Positions 53,597-64,000 of a stretch of DNA of 64,000 bases are shown in pieces. Within the stretch, counting starts at the first letter, position 1; the number at the start of each line of letters is the position of its first letter. The position numbers were made by a program, and so were the translations under genes. The DNA is from Neolewinella maritima (GTDB taxonomy: Bacteria > Bacteroidota > Bacteroidia > Chitinophagales > Saprospiraceae). Location: positions 1,302,001 to 1,366,000 of the forward strand of contig NZ_CAKLPZ010000001.1 in NCBI RefSeq assembly GCF_923081025.1, in the 5' to 3' direction. The notes beneath the pieces are model-generated. The model made no database searches. It saw nothing but the letters and a program-made list of their open reading frames with translations, and was not told the origin of the DNA.

Positions 53597-54289
53597 CTAT
53601 CTCCGGCGGCGATTGCGGCTGCTGCGATTGTTATTGTTACTACGGTTGCTGCGGTTGTGATTGTTGTTACCACCGCCCTTCTTCTTTTTCTTCTTACGGC
53701 GGCTCCCATCGTCCTGCGAAGGCTGGCTGCCGGTAGGCTCACCGATCTTGGCATTGGGGGGTAGTACGAGGACTTTATCACTGAGTTCGTACAGGTCCTT
53801 ACGGATCATCTCCTCATTGTAGAACTTGCCGTCGCGCCAGTCGCTCAGAGCGACCTTCATGTAGTAGGCAGCCGTATAGGTGACCAGGTCACGTTCGGGA
53901 CCGTCCTCCATCTTCTTACCCTCGTCGATCAGCGCCAGTACGTTCTTACCGTAATGGAGCATGCGCTTGCTGGTGTCGGGGTAGGGTAGCGGCTCTGGCT
54001 GTACGCCCTCGGGGTCGGGGGCAGCGTTGATGCCTTCGGGCACGGTGACGTTGAGCTCGCCGCCGGCTATGCGAAAGGCGTGCTTCCAGAGGCGCTCTTC
54101 GTAATTCTCCTGCTGCTTGACACTGGGCTGCATCTGGAGCATCAGCTTGATGACGCGTTCCACGTAGGCCTGCCGCTCTTCGTCGGCGTCGATCTCGTTG
54201 GCTTTGAGCAGGAGGTCCTGCACCGCTCGGCCATACTCACTGTAGATGAGTTCGGCGTTGCTGGTATTATAGTCTATGTCCCATTCCAT
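53597..54289 (-). CDS. DUF4290 family protein with basic low-complexity tail
   Basis: The first about 190 residues match the Bacteroidota-specific DUF4290 family (DIDYNTSNAELIYSEYGRAVQDLL ... SKRMLHYGKNVLALIDEG). The last about 35 residues are a Lys, Gly, Asn and Arg tail (RKKKKKKGGG, then Asn/Arg/Ser-rich). The tail suggests RNA or nucleic-acid contact; the function of the family is not known. It lies downstream of glmS on the minus strand, a conserved neighbour set. Confidence 0.88.
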   Translation of the reverse strand: MEWDIDYNTSNAELIYSEYGRAVQDLLLKANEIDADEERQAYVERVIKLMLQMQPSVKQQENYEERLWKHAFRIAGGELNVTVPEGINAAPDPEGVQPEPLPYPDTSKRMLHYGKNVLALIDEGKKMEDGPERDLVTYTAAYYMKVALSDWRDGKFYNEEMIRKDLYELSDKVLVLPPNAKIGEPTGSQPSQDDGSRRKKKKKKGGGNNNHNRSNRSNNNNRSSRNRRRR

Positions 54290-54321
54290 GGGGTCGGTAA
54301 TTTTGTAAAATGAAACTCCGG

Positions 54322-56160
<1,839 letters not shown>

Positions 56161-56237
56161 GCGTAATTAGCTATTAGGATGAAAGAAAGGGCGTGATGTA
56201 GACTGTGCTGTACTAATATACGCCCGGGGAGGCACAA

Positions 56238-56257
56238 ACCTCGAACTCAAACGAGGT
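56238..56257 (-). terminator. Weak hairpin between DUF4270 and glmS
   Basis: A 6-bp stem (acctcg with cgaggt) around an 8-nt loop lies in the 119-nt gap. On the minus strand it is followed by TTTGTG, so it might attenuate read-through from DUF4270 into glmS. Confidence 0.3.
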
Positions 56258-56279
56258 AGCACTCTATTAGTTGCCCCGC

Positions 56280-57653
56280 CTAATCGATGTTCGTAAACGT
56301 CACCCGAATTTTGGCCGGCCGCTCTGCCGCTCCGGGGCCATTCAGCAACACCCGGGACGCGCGTATCTCGTTGTTAAGCAGCGGCGTGACCCGCAGGTAT
56401 ATCCTGGGGGGTACCTCTGCATCGATCATACGTTGGAGATGGACGGAGAAGGCCGGATCGTACAGCTGAACACCATTCTCCTCCTCCAGTCGGCCGCCGA
56501 TCAAAAAGTCGATCGCATCGGTACCGGCCTGCGAGCGTATGAGCTCGAGGCGGTCCGTGATCACGGTCAGGGTACCGTCGCCGGTACGGTAAAAGAGCTC
56601 TACGCGACTCGGGAGTGAATAGTCGCTGTAGCTAACTCCGGCTACACTAGCAACGGGTAGCTGTAGCACGGCACGGTTCACGACCCGCCCCGTCAGGGAT
56701 GCCAGGTCAGTGAGGGTAAGCTCGGTAATTACTCCGCTTTGTCCCTGTAGTGCCACTAGATCCTGTGCGGTATCCTGCGCCAAAAGGGTCTCTATCAGCG
56801 AGCCCGAATAGTCATAACTGTAGTTCGGAATGACCTGTCGGTAGTCGATACGGTAGATACTCTGCGTGCCGCTCGTATCGCGAAAGTGCACGTTAATTCC
56901 ACGGTATAGTGTATCGCTGCTGCGCTGTGGTGGGAGCAGGTAGACCAGCGCATCCGACGAACCATCGGGTTCGATCAACACGCCGGGAAGGTTATTCCTG
57001 AAGATAGAATCGGTATCGAAGGCACTTGCCGGTAGGTTGTCGATCCGATCTGCGAAGGCGTCCGACATCCGGACCCGTACGTGAGCCCGTAGCAGGGCGG
57101 GGCTCGTGATCGCCGTATCGCGCACTAGTGTGGGCGTAGCCGTTGCGGTAAAGGAAGTATTCGCGGCTAAATTCCCTCCCCGCGTGGGCAGTTCCGCATC
57201 GGAATAGAATTCCGCCGATGCACTGACCGGTTCGGCCAATTCCACCACCTGGAACGGGAAGTCCCGCCCGGGTCCGTAGAAGGCCTTAAGCGTATCGATG
57301 GGCAGGATCATAATGACCGAGTCCACCTTCACACTCGAAAACCGTACGAAGGGCGGCAATATCGTCAGTCCGGTGACGGAGCGGGGCGGCTGTAGGCTGA
57401 GGTAAAGGCTGTGGGTCGTGGTACCGAAGGTGGGATCGTCCAACTGGCCGAACGAATAGCCCGAGGCTCCGACGGGAGAGAGCCCCTGTAACGTGAGCGT
57501 ACTGTCATCCTCCACTACCCGGGTGGTGAAAGGGATATCCATCTCACCGACCGTGGCGCGATCGGCCTGGAGGAGTTCCGACCCTACCGTAATAGGGTCC
57601 GTACAACTACCCAGCACAAGTAGCAGGGTAGTAGCAAAAAGCACATTCTTCAT
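56280..57653 (-). CDS. DUF4270 family lipoprotein
   Basis: The signal ends with a lipobox LGSC (LLLVLGSCTDPIT). The rest is a beta-rich protein with the DUF4270 pattern (SGYSFGQLDDPTFGTTTHSLYLSLQPP near the start, and NEIRASRVLLNGPGAAERPAKIRVTFTNI at the end). Start is ATG 57653; longer frames run into the starch-synthase-like gene. The family is Bacteroidota-specific, of unknown function, and typically sits between a GT5-like gene and glmS, as here. Confidence 0.88.
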   Translation of the reverse strand: MKNVLFATTLLLVLGSCTDPITVGSELLQADRATVGEMDIPFTTRVVEDDSTLTLQGLSPVGASGYSFGQLDDPTFGTTTHSLYLSLQPPRSVTGLTILPPFVRFSSVKVDSVIMILPIDTLKAFYGPGRDFPFQVVELAEPVSASAEFYSDAELPTRGGNLAANTSFTATATPTLVRDTAITSPALLRAHVRVRMSDAFADRIDNLPASAFDTDSIFRNNLPGVLIEPDGSSDALVYLLPPQRSSDTLYRGINVHFRDTSGTQSIYRIDYRQVIPNYSYDYSGSLIETLLAQDTAQDLVALQGQSGVITELTLTDLASLTGRVVNRAVLQLPVASVAGVSYSDYSLPSRVELFYRTGDGTLTVITDRLELIRSQAGTDAIDFLIGGRLEEENGVQLYDPAFSVHLQRMIDAEVPPRIYLRVTPLLNNEIRASRVLLNGPGAAERPAKIRVTFTNID

Positions 57654-57687
57654 ATGGGATAGAGTACGGTGAGCTACGCCGGGTTGG

Positions 57688-58512
57688 TTACTTCTCAACC
57701 TCGGCCGTCAGCAGCTCGCGGTAGAATTCGACGCTGGCCTTGGGAGCCTCTTCGCCCTGCACATCGAGGGTAGGGATACCGGCCTCCGTGAGGGCAGTCT
57801 CTAGCTTCTCGGATAGCTCCGCGTTGCCTCGGATGACCGCATCGCTATACTTGATGGCACCGCGGTGTAGCGCTGGCTTTCCATCTTCCAGGTAAGGAGC
57901 CAGGTCATCTTCACTCAGCGCGTTGATGCTTGCCTTCATGGCGAAGTCATCCGCGATATGATCCTCCGGTCCGCTCTGGTACAGGCTGTAGACGATCTTA
58001 CTGTTCTTAAACAGCGGCTCGTTCTTGTACGCGGTGCGCAGGTAGAAGGGAATCAAGCTGGTCATCCAGCCGTGTACGTGAATGATGTCGGGTGGCCAGC
58101 CGAACTTGCGTACGGTCTCGATGACACCCTTGGAGAAGAACACGGCGCGATCGGCATTATCGTCAAACGGCTTACCCGCCTTGTCGACATGTACAAACTT
58201 GCGCTTGAAGAAATCTTCGTTGTCCAGGAAGTATACCTGCATCCGTACGCCCTTGTCGGGTAGCGAAGCGACCTTGATGATCAGCGGGTAGTCGTCGTCG
58301 TCCACGATGATGTTCATACCCGAAAGGCGTACGACTTCGTGTAGCCGGTGCCGGCGTTCGTTGATGGTACCATAACGGGGCATCAGCACCCGAATTTCCA
58401 TCTGGTTTTTCTGAAGGTAAGGAGCCAGTGCCCGTACGGTAGTAGCGATATCGGTCAGCTCCGTGTACGGATCCATCTCCTGGGTTACAATCAGTACCTT
58501 GGTCTTACTCAT
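57688..58512 (-). CDS. Short starch/glycogen-synthase-like protein (GT5 N-terminal domain only)
   Basis: The 274-residue protein aligns by eye with the N-terminal Rossmann domain of glycogen/starch synthase (VLIVTQEMDPYTELTDIATTVRALAPYL, then RVLMPRYGTINERRHRLHEVVRLSGMNI, and PPDIIHVHGWMTSLIPFYL). It lacks the C-terminal GT-B domain, and the KxGGL nucleotide-sugar motif near the N-terminus is replaced by TELTD. Hence catalysis is doubtful. The start is ATG 58512. This short form is conserved in Bacteroidota next to panC and DUF4270; its role is unknown. Confidence 0.82.
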   Translation of the reverse strand: MSKTKVLIVTQEMDPYTELTDIATTVRALAPYLQKNQMEIRVLMPRYGTINERRHRLHEVVRLSGMNIIVDDDDYPLIIKVASLPDKGVRMQVYFLDNEDFFKRKFVHVDKAGKPFDDNADRAVFFSKGVIETVRKFGWPPDIIHVHGWMTSLIPFYLRTAYKNEPLFKNSKIVYSLYQSGPEDHIADDFAMKASINALSEDDLAPYLEDGKPALHRGAIKYSDAVIRGNAELSEKLETALTEAGIPTLDVQGEEAPKASVEFYRELLTAEVEK

Positions 58513-58550
58513 ATCGTTGGATCGCTTTATTAGTTCCCCCTTCGGGCCGG

Positions 58551-58558
58551 CAAAGGTA
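58551..58558 (-). promoter_or_regulatory. -7 element for the GT5-like gene
   Basis: The minus strand reads TACCTTTG, an exact TAnnTTTG match, 39 nt before the ATG at 58512. The divergent panC gene has a weaker TATCTTCG at 58579-58586. Confidence 0.55.
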
Positions 58559-58606
58559 TGAAATATTGCCGACACGCCTATCTTCGCCGCCCGTAGATTC
58601 CCCGCA

Positions 58607-59494
58607 TTGCTTACCCTGACCACCGCCGCCGCCCTTGCCGATGCCCTGCAACCCGCCCGGGCCCAGGGTAAGACCATCGGCTTCGTACCCACCATGGGTG
58701 CCTTACACCAGGGGCACGCCGCACTCATCGATAGCAGTGTACTGCGGGACGATATCACTGTTGCCAGCATTTTTGTCAACCCTACGCAGTTCAACGAGTC
58801 GGCCGATCTGTCCGCCTACCCCCGCACGCCGCTAGCCGATCAGCAGCTACTGGCCGAACACGGATGCCATTTTCTTTACCTCCCGGGCGAAGCCGACGTC
58901 TATCCGCAGGGTGCGGCAGCTACCACGGAGACCGCTTTGGATCTGGGTGACCTCGTCGAGCATATGGAAGGCCGGCAGCGACCCGGACACTTCGCCGGCG
59001 TGGTGCAGGTAGTCCGCCGCTTGCTCGACATCGTGCAGCCTACCACCCTCTACCTGGGGCAAAAGGACTACCAGCAGGTCGCCATAGTGCGCTATATGAT
59101 CGAACGGCTCAACCTACCCGTGCAGGTTCACACCGTCACCACCGTGCGCGAAGATGACGGACTAGCCCTGAGCAGTCGCAACCGATTGTTGACTACCGAG
59201 GAGCGTCGTGCGGCGGCGGAAATCAACCGTGAACTCGCCGCCGTTACCGCCGGACTCCGATCGGCCCGACCTGCCCGGGAGTTGGAGCAACTCGCCATGA
59301 ATCACCTCTCGCAGGTGCCCCTGCTGGAGCCCGAATACGTCATGGTAGTAGACGGTCGTAGATTGCAACCCTACCAGGACGGCCAGCCGGTCGAAGAGCT
59401 CGTAGTCGCGGCCGCCGTCCGCGTCGGGCAGGTCCGTCTCATCGATAACCGTATTGCCGGTACGGCCAACCCTACGATCAAGCGGGACGTTTGA
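58607..59494 (+). CDS. panC: Pantothenate synthetase
   Basis: The 295-residue enzyme has the nucleotidyltransferase motif [21 protein letters not shown] and KDYQQVAIV, with [11 protein letters not shown]. PanC joins pantoate and beta-alanine with ATP to give pantothenate. Start is TTG 58607 ([13 protein letters not shown]). The next gene is panD, which supplies beta-alanine, so the pair is functionally coherent. Confidence 0.96.
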   Translation: MLTLTTAAALADALQPARAQGKTIGFVPTMGALHQGHAALIDSSVLRDDITVASIFVNPTQFNESADLSAYPRTPLADQQLLAEHGCHFLYLPGEADVYPQGAAATTETALDLGDLVEHMEGRQRPGHFAGVVQVVRRLLDIVQPTTLYLGQKDYQQVAIVRYMIERLNLPVQVHTVTTVREDDGLALSSRNRLLTTEERRAAAEINRELAAVTAGLRSARPARELEQLAMNHLSQVPLLEPEYVMVVDGRRLQPYQDGQPVEELVVAAAVRVGQVRLIDNRIAGTANPTIKRDV

Positions 59495-59537
59495 TGCCCG
59501 GCACTTAAGTTTTGCCCCACCACCACCACCACCGATT

Positions 59538-59882
59538 ATGCTCATCCAACGCTTTAAAGGAAAAATTCACCGCGCTACCGTCACCGAGGCCAACCTCAAT
59601 TACGTAGGTAGCATCACCATAGACGGGCTCTTGCTCGATGCCGCCGGCATTATCGAAGGCGAAAAGGTGCAGATCGTGAATAACAATAATGGTGAGCGCA
59701 TCGAGACCTACACGATCCGTGGGGAAGAAGGTTCTGGTATCATCTGTCTGAACGGGGCGGCGGCGCGCAGGTGCCAGGTAGGTGATGTGGTCATCATCAT
59801 TGCCTACGGATACATGACCACGGAGGAAGCGCTCGCCTTCGAGCCCAGGGTGGCCTTCCCCGGTGAAGGTAACCGGGTATAG
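59538..59882 (+). CDS. panD: Aspartate 1-decarboxylase
   Basis: The 114-residue proenzyme is cleaved between Gly24 and Ser25 (NYVGSITID) to give the pyruvoyl cofactor; [20 protein letters not shown] follows. PanD makes beta-alanine from aspartate. The ATG at 59538 is preceded by five CAC/ACC triplets (about 59518-59532). It follows panC by 43 nt. Confidence 0.97.
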   Translation: MLIQRFKGKIHRATVTEANLNYVGSITIDGLLLDAAGIIEGEKVQIVNNNNGERIETYTIRGEEGSGIICLNGAAARRCQVGDVVIIIAYGYMTTEEALAFEPRVAFPGEGNRV

Positions 59883-59896
59883 ACCCCACCGGCACC

Positions 59897-59913
59897 GCAC
59901 CCGCGGACGCGCC
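59897..59913 (+). repeat. GC-rich dispersed repeat copy after panD
   Basis: The sequence gcacccgcggacgcgcc is the acgcgc variant of the dispersed element, also seen at 9694. Confidence 0.5.
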
Positions 59914-60034
59914 ATCACGCAAACTTTAACATTTGGTCACCAAAATATAGGCAACTACCACCAGTACTATGCCGTTTACCTGCCGAACTACGTATTACAC
60001 CCCGGTTGCGTTTGCTTCATTTAAACCAACCGAT

Positions 60035-60547
60035 ATGAAATCCTTATTCAGTTTTCTGCTGCTGCTCGCAGCTACCATCTTCTCCACCGGTTTGCACGCC
60101 CAGGAGGAAGTACCCACCCCCACCGACGTAGAACCGCAGGAAGAAGCGTATGCTGAGGCCGAACAGACGATCGGGCAGACCGTGGGACAAAATGCCCAAA
60201 CGACCACCCTCAGCACCGCGCTCAACAGTGCGGGGATGACCGCCGACCTGGACGCTGACGGGAGCTTCATCCTACTGGCCCCCACCGATGCGGCCTTCGC
60301 CGCGCTGCCCGACGGACTGGTAGATGCGCTGCTACTGCCCGAAAATAGCGAGTCGCTCACCGCACTGCTCTCGTACCACTTCATCAATAGTGCCGACCCG
60401 GAGTCTAGCGACACCATGTCGCGCGTACTCGAGGAAGGACAAGTGAACGTGGGTGAAAATCTGACCGCTTCGAACGGCGTGGTGTACCTCATTGACCAGG
60501 TACTGATCCCCGAGGGCTTTGACGTGGAGGCCTTACTCGGCGAGTAA
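60035..60547 (+). CDS. Secreted fasciclin domain protein
   Basis: The signal peptide (LFSFLLLLAATIFSTGLHAQ) is followed by an acidic stretch and one fasciclin (FAS1) domain with TTLSTALNSAGMTADLDADGSFILLAPTDAAFAALPDGLVD and LLSYHF. FAS1 domains mediate surface adhesion. The start is ATG 60035. It has its own terminator. The length and single domain fit small Bacteroidota FAS1 proteins. Confidence 0.9.
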   Translation: MKSLFSFLLLLAATIFSTGLHAQEEVPTPTDVEPQEEAYAEAEQTIGQTVGQNAQTTTLSTALNSAGMTADLDADGSFILLAPTDAAFAALPDGLVDALLLPENSESLTALLSYHFINSADPESSDTMSRVLEEGQVNVGENLTASNGVVYLIDQVLIPEGFDVEALLGE

Positions 60548-60586
60548 GCTGGCCCTCCCGACGACCTACTATAGTGTCTCGTATGT

Positions 60587-60620
60587 ACGGCTCCGCACCC
60601 ATTGGTGTGGAGCCGTTTTA
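60587..60620 (+). terminator. Terminator after the fasciclin gene
   Basis: A 13-bp stem with one G-T pair, acggctccgcacc (60587-60599) with ggtgtggagccgt, is followed by TTTTA. Confidence 0.7.
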
Positions 60621-60660
60621 GGTGGAGGGGCTATCTTCGCCTACCCCAAACAACTGGATT

Positions 60661-61671
60661 ATGAAAGTAGCGGTAGTCGGAGCCACGGGCCTGGTCGGAG
60701 GCGTAATGTTCGAAGTGCTCCGGGAGCATGACTTTCCCATCACGGAATTGCTCCCCGTAGCGTCGGAGCGCTCGGTGGGAAAACAGCTCGACTACCGGGG
60801 TAAGTCCTATACCGTAGTGTCTATGCAAGCTGCCGTCGACGCCCGCTGCGACGTGGCTATCTTCTCCGCCGGCGGCTCGACGAGCCTGGAGTGGGCCCCG
60901 AAGTTCGCCGCCGTAGGTACTACGGTGATCGACAATAGCAGCGCCTGGCGCATGGACCCGGACAAGAAGCTGGTCGTTCCCGAGGTAAATGCCGCAGCGC
61001 TCACCGCTACGGATCGCATCATCGCCAACCCCAACTGTAGTACGATCCAGCTAGTGGTAGCACTGGCCCCGCTGCACGAGGCATTTAAGATCAAGCGTCT
61101 GGTGATTTCTACGTACCAGTCCTTTACGGGTACGGGCGTGAAGGCCGTTCGCCAGTACGAGACCGAGCGTGGGGGCGGGACAAGCGAGGATCCGGCCTAC
61201 CACTATCCCATTTTCGCCAATTGCATTCCCCACTGTGACGTGTTTCTGGAAAATGACTACACCAAGGAGGAGATGAAGCTGGTGCACGAGACCCGCAAGA
61301 TCCTTAATGATCCCTCCATCGCCATTACAGCTACTGCAGTGCGGGTGCCGGTAGATGGTGGTCACAGCGAGAGCGTGAATATTGAGTTCGAGCGCCCCTT
61401 TACAATTGAGGCAGTGCGGGAGCTGCTGGAGGCAGTACCGGGACTCGTCGTACAGGACGATCCTAAACAGAACATATACCCCATGCCCCTGATGGCCAAG
61501 CACCGTGATGAAGTGTTCGTGGGGCGCCTGCGTCGGGATGAGAGTATCGACAACGGACTGAATATGTGGGTCGTATCGGACAATCTCCGCAAGGGAGCTG
61601 CCACCAATGCGGTACAAATCGCGGAATATTTACTTCAACACGGACTGATCGGAACGGCCGTGACCGCATAG
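60661..61671 (+). CDS. asd: Aspartate-semialdehyde dehydrogenase
   Basis: The 336-residue enzyme has the NADP motif VGATGLVGGVMFEVL and active-site Cys126 (ANPNCSTIQ), then SFTGTGVKAV and the later RVPVDGGHSES segment. It makes aspartate semialdehyde for lysine/diaminopimelate, threonine and methionine. The start ATG 60661 is the first base after the short leader; a TATCTTCG near 60632 is a possible -7-like box. Confidence 0.97.
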   Translation: MKVAVVGATGLVGGVMFEVLREHDFPITELLPVASERSVGKQLDYRGKSYTVVSMQAAVDARCDVAIFSAGGSTSLEWAPKFAAVGTTVIDNSSAWRMDPDKKLVVPEVNAAALTATDRIIANPNCSTIQLVVALAPLHEAFKIKRLVISTYQSFTGTGVKAVRQYETERGGGTSEDPAYHYPIFANCIPHCDVFLENDYTKEEMKLVHETRKILNDPSIAITATAVRVPVDGGHSESVNIEFERPFTIEAVRELLEAVPGLVVQDDPKQNIYPMPLMAKHRDEVFVGRLRRDESIDNGLNMWVVSDNLRKGAATNAVQIAEYLLQHGLIGTAVTA

Positions 61672-61779
61672 GGTGGGAACTTCGTGCTGTATTGACCGTT
61701 CATTTACCGAACCTAACCAACACTTGTTGGACGAAGCGTACACCGTACGCTACTGAGCCGGCAGGGTGAGACCATCGCT

Positions 61780-63246
61780 ATGCGAAACCGAATTGCCGTC
61801 TGGGGGCGTGATGCCCAGGAAAAACGTGTGCTCATGACCATTGAGCTACAAGTCACCGATAATATCGTCCGTATTCAGACCTTTCCCGAAAAGGTGGTCA
61901 CGGATGAAGTGTACACCGCATTCATGGATAAGTGGCGTAAAGGCCAGGACGCGGAGCTACCCGAACCCGACCGCGTGATCGCCCGTGAGCTCAGTGTCAC
62001 GGACGGCCTGCTGCCCGAAGACCTCAAGGCCGAGCAGACTGACATGATTGTCCGTGCACAAACGGAATGGCACTTCAACGTACTGAGCGAAAAGCTTGCC
62101 CAGAACTACCGCAGCGAGCTCGCCGAGATCGAAGACCGTATCGAACGGGCCGGAGCCTACAGCAGCGATCTGTGGAATCAGGCCAAGGCGTTCTGGCAAA
62201 AGGTGCAGGGGCAGCTACAGGACAAGACGCTGATGCGCGAGCAGGGCAACGAACTGCGTAAGCGGTCGGATGCGGTGTTTGCCAAGTTGAAGGAGTTGCG
62301 TGAAGCGGTCAACGCCCAGTACGAAGAAGAATCCGGCAAGCAGAAAGCAAAGTTCGCCACGCTGCTGGATGATGTGGAGAAGCGCATCGTGGAGGGTACT
62401 CACCTGAATAAGGTATTCCAGGAACTGCGGGAATTGCAGCGCAAGTTCCACGGTGTGAAGTTTACCAAGACCGACCGCGACCACGTATACGGCCGTATTG
62501 ATGCAGCCTTTAAAGCAGTAAAGGAAAAACGCGGCGGTGGCAAGGGCAGTGACGGGGGCAGCGCAGCTACTGCCGCTCTGGGCCGTAATGAATCGCGCTA
62601 CCAGGGCCTGCTCAAAGCCATGGAACGGATGCAAAAAAGCATCGGCCGCGACGAGGAAGACCTCAAATTCGAGCGTCGCCGCATTGAGCGTACGGACGGC
62701 CAGCTCGAAGCACAGATCCGTCAGGCCAAGATCGTGATGATCGAGAGTCGCGTAGCCAGCAAGAACGAGAAGCTTGCCGATATGGTCAAGACCAAGGCCA
62801 TGCTGGAGGGGCGTATCGAAAAAGACAAGCAGCGCGCGGAAAAGCAGGCCCGCAAGGCAGCCGAGCGGGCTGCCAAAGATGCCGCACGCGCCAAGATCGC
62901 CGCCGAGATGGGTAGCCGCACGGTTAGCCCGGAAGAGCAAGCCAAGCTGGCCGCTGCCGCTGCGCTGATCAAAGAGGGGAAGCGCAAGGGAAAAGCAGAC
63001 CGTAAAGAACTACGTCAGGCTGCCCCGGGGGACGTAGCCGCGAATTTTGCCGCCTTCTCTCAGGTACTGGCCGGCGAAGTGGATCCTCCCCGTAAAGTGA
63101 AAGGAAAGCAACGTACTGCGGCACCCTCGCTGCTCCAACAGGCTACCGAAGTAGTAGACGAGGTGATCGAAAAGGCACAGCACGAAGTGCAGTCCGTAGT
63201 AGATACCGTAAAGGCTACCGCCCGGGTGATCTCTGAGGAAGAGTAG
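61780..63246 (+). CDS. Conserved Bacteroidota coiled-coil protein, DUF349-like
   Basis: The 488-residue, highly charged protein begins with a beta-rich part (IAVWGRDAQEKRVLMTIELQ ... IVRIQTFPEKVV) and continues as long helices (YRSELAEIEDRIERAG, LREQGNELRKRSDAVFAKLKELREAVNAQYEEE), with a Gly-rich break and a Lys/Ala-rich end. The middle region resembles DUF349 repeats. I recall related proteins in Saprospiria and Chitinophagales, without a known function. ATG 61780 keeps the first strand; a later ATG at 61834 is possible. Its stop abuts the convergent ruvB stop. Confidence 0.65.
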   Translation: MRNRIAVWGRDAQEKRVLMTIELQVTDNIVRIQTFPEKVVTDEVYTAFMDKWRKGQDAELPEPDRVIARELSVTDGLLPEDLKAEQTDMIVRAQTEWHFNVLSEKLAQNYRSELAEIEDRIERAGAYSSDLWNQAKAFWQKVQGQLQDKTLMREQGNELRKRSDAVFAKLKELREAVNAQYEEESGKQKAKFATLLDDVEKRIVEGTHLNKVFQELRELQRKFHGVKFTKTDRDHVYGRIDAAFKAVKEKRGGGKGSDGGSAATAALGRNESRYQGLLKAMERMQKSIGRDEEDLKFERRRIERTDGQLEAQIRQAKIVMIESRVASKNEKLADMVKTKAMLEGRIEKDKQRAEKQARKAAERAAKDAARAKIAAEMGSRTVSPEEQAKLAAAAALIKEGKRKGKADRKELRQAAPGDVAANFAAFSQVLAGEVDPPRKVKGKQRTAAPSLLQQATEVVDEVIEKAQHEVQSVVDTVKATARVISEEE

Positions 63247-64000
63247 CTAGAATTCGAACAGCGTATTGACCGTACCGGGAGGCGTAGCACCAATGTGGTG
63301 GTACGCCTTTTCTGTGGCCTGCCGCCCGCGTGGTGTCCGCATCAGGTAGCCTTCCATGATCAAAAAGGGCTCGTGCACTTCCTCGATGGTACCGGTCTCC
63401 TCACCCACTGCGGTGGCAATGGTGGATACACCCACCGGACCGCCCTTGAATTTATGTATGATGGCGTCTAGTATCTTGTTGTCCATCTCATCCAGGCCAC
63501 CTTCGTCTACATTGAGCGCCGCTAGTCCATAGTTGGCGATCTCCTGATCGATCGTTCCCGTCCCCTTCACCTGGGCGAAGTCGCGGATCCGGCGGAGGAG
63601 GGCGTTTGCGATCCGGGGCGTACCCCGACTACGCCGGGCGATCTCTACCGCACCCTGGGCGGTGATAGGTACACTCATGATCTCGCACGATCGCGTAATG
63701 ATCTTGATCAGTGTATCGACGTCGTAGTAGTCGAGCAGGCAGTTGATCCCGAAGCGGGCGCGCATCGGTGCGGTCAGCAGTCCCATCCTAGTGGTCGCAC
63801 CGACCAGCGTAAAGGGATTGAGGTTAATCTGTACCGAGCGGGCGTTGGGGCCGCTATCGATCATAATATCGATGCGGTAGTCCTCCATAGCCGAGTACAG
63901 GTATTCCTCTACTACGTTGTTGAGCCGGTGAATCTCATCGATGAACAGCACGTCACCTTCGTTGAGATTGGTCAGTAAGCCGGCCAGGTCACCGGGTTTT
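63247..64000 (-). CDS. ruvB: Holliday junction branch migration helicase RuvB, 5' part beyond window
   Basis: The open frame reaches the window end, so the N-terminus (including Walker A) lies outside. The visible part has Walker [12 protein letters not shown], the sensor [21 protein letters not shown] and the C-terminal winged helix ([37 protein letters not shown]). RuvB drives branch migration with RuvA. Stop at 63247 abuts the coiled-coil gene stop. Confidence 0.97.
   Translation of the reverse strand, partial: KPGDLAGLLTNLNEGDVLFIDEIHRLNNVVEEYLYSAMEDYRIDIMIDSGPNARSVQINLNPFTLVGATTRMGLLTAPMRARFGINCLLDYYDVDTLIKIITRSCEIMSVPITAQGAVEIARRSRGTPRIANALLRRIRDFAQVKGTGTIDQEIANYGLAALNVDEGGLDEMDNKILDAIIHKFKGGPVGVSTIATAVGEETGTIEEVHEPFLIMEGYLMRTPRGRQATEKAYHHIGATPPGTVNTLFEF

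Noticed and set aside
57688-58512. A functional glycogen synthase
   Set aside because: The C-terminal GT-B domain and the KxGGL motif are missing.
59518-59532. The CAC triplet run before panD as a phase-variable repeat
   Set aside because: Only five units and outside the reading frame; panD is a housekeeping gene.

Overview
The window is about 64 kb of chromosome from a Bacteroidota bacterium, most likely a member of the Saprospiria (Lewinella-like). The reasons are a fairly high G+C content (roughly 55-60% by eye), two proteins with type B C-terminal sorting domains of the type IX secretion system (T9SS), a PorP/SprF protein, Bacteroidota-specific families (DUF4270, DUF4290, OstA-like, BatE-like), promoters with the Bacteroidota -7 element TAnnTTTG, and starts that lack clear Shine-Dalgarno sequences and often use TTG or GTG. 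The placement rests on gene content remembered from these groups; no search was run. Almost everything looks like stable core chromosome. I see no insertion sequence, prophage, integrase or CRISPR array.

Layout. 1-5 kb: the end of an EI24-like membrane protein, phosphatidylcholine synthase, a secreted lectin with a T9SS type B tail, an Ig-like lipoprotein and a LysM protein, followed by a long imperfect palindrome. 5-9 kb (minus): an operon purU-lolD-DUF389-mscS. 9-14 kb (minus): a PA2169-type stress protein and the rod-shape operon mreB-mreC-mreD-mrdA, then a repeat-rich gap. 14-23 kb (plus, with one inverted transporter): alaS, an SCP2 protein, a 914-residue T9SS type B protein, PorP/SprF, bactofilin and AtpZ. 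23-29 kb (minus): a MutS-like ATPase, galE, an MBL hydrolase, an OstA-like protein and a BatE-like protein. 29-34 kb: a protease-fold protein without its catalytic serine, a membrane-anchored PspA-like coiled-coil operon ending with a YkvA protein, and an HD-PycTM fusion. 34-45 kb is rich in peptidases (M28, S8 with SPOR, M61, S9, an HExxH protein) and carries an ECF sigma factor paired with an anti-sigma-like/outer-membrane-barrel fusion. 45-50 kb: small membrane proteins, a BaeRF3-like protein, tRNA-Thr, prfC and a class A beta-lactamase-fold hydrolase. 50-64 kb: a TonB-dependent receptor, rpsT, DUF4290, glmS, DUF4270, a truncated starch-synthase-like protein divergent from panC-panD, a fasciclin protein, asd, a conserved coiled-coil protein and the end of ruvB.

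How the parts fit. Envelope biogenesis dominates: cell shape (mre/mrdA, bactofilin), LPS and lipoprotein transport (OstA-like, lolD), T9SS secretion, amino-sugar supply (glmS, galE) and stress or tension sensing (mscS, PspA-like, ECF/anti-sigma barrel). The most promising under-described parts are the anti-sigma/beta-barrel fusion beside its sigma factor, the PspA-like/coiled-coil/YkvA operon facing a pseudo-protease with a zinc ribbon, the HD-PycTM effector without a nearby cyclase, the KxGGL-less starch-synthase domain, and a short GC-rich dispersed repeat found both between and inside genes.
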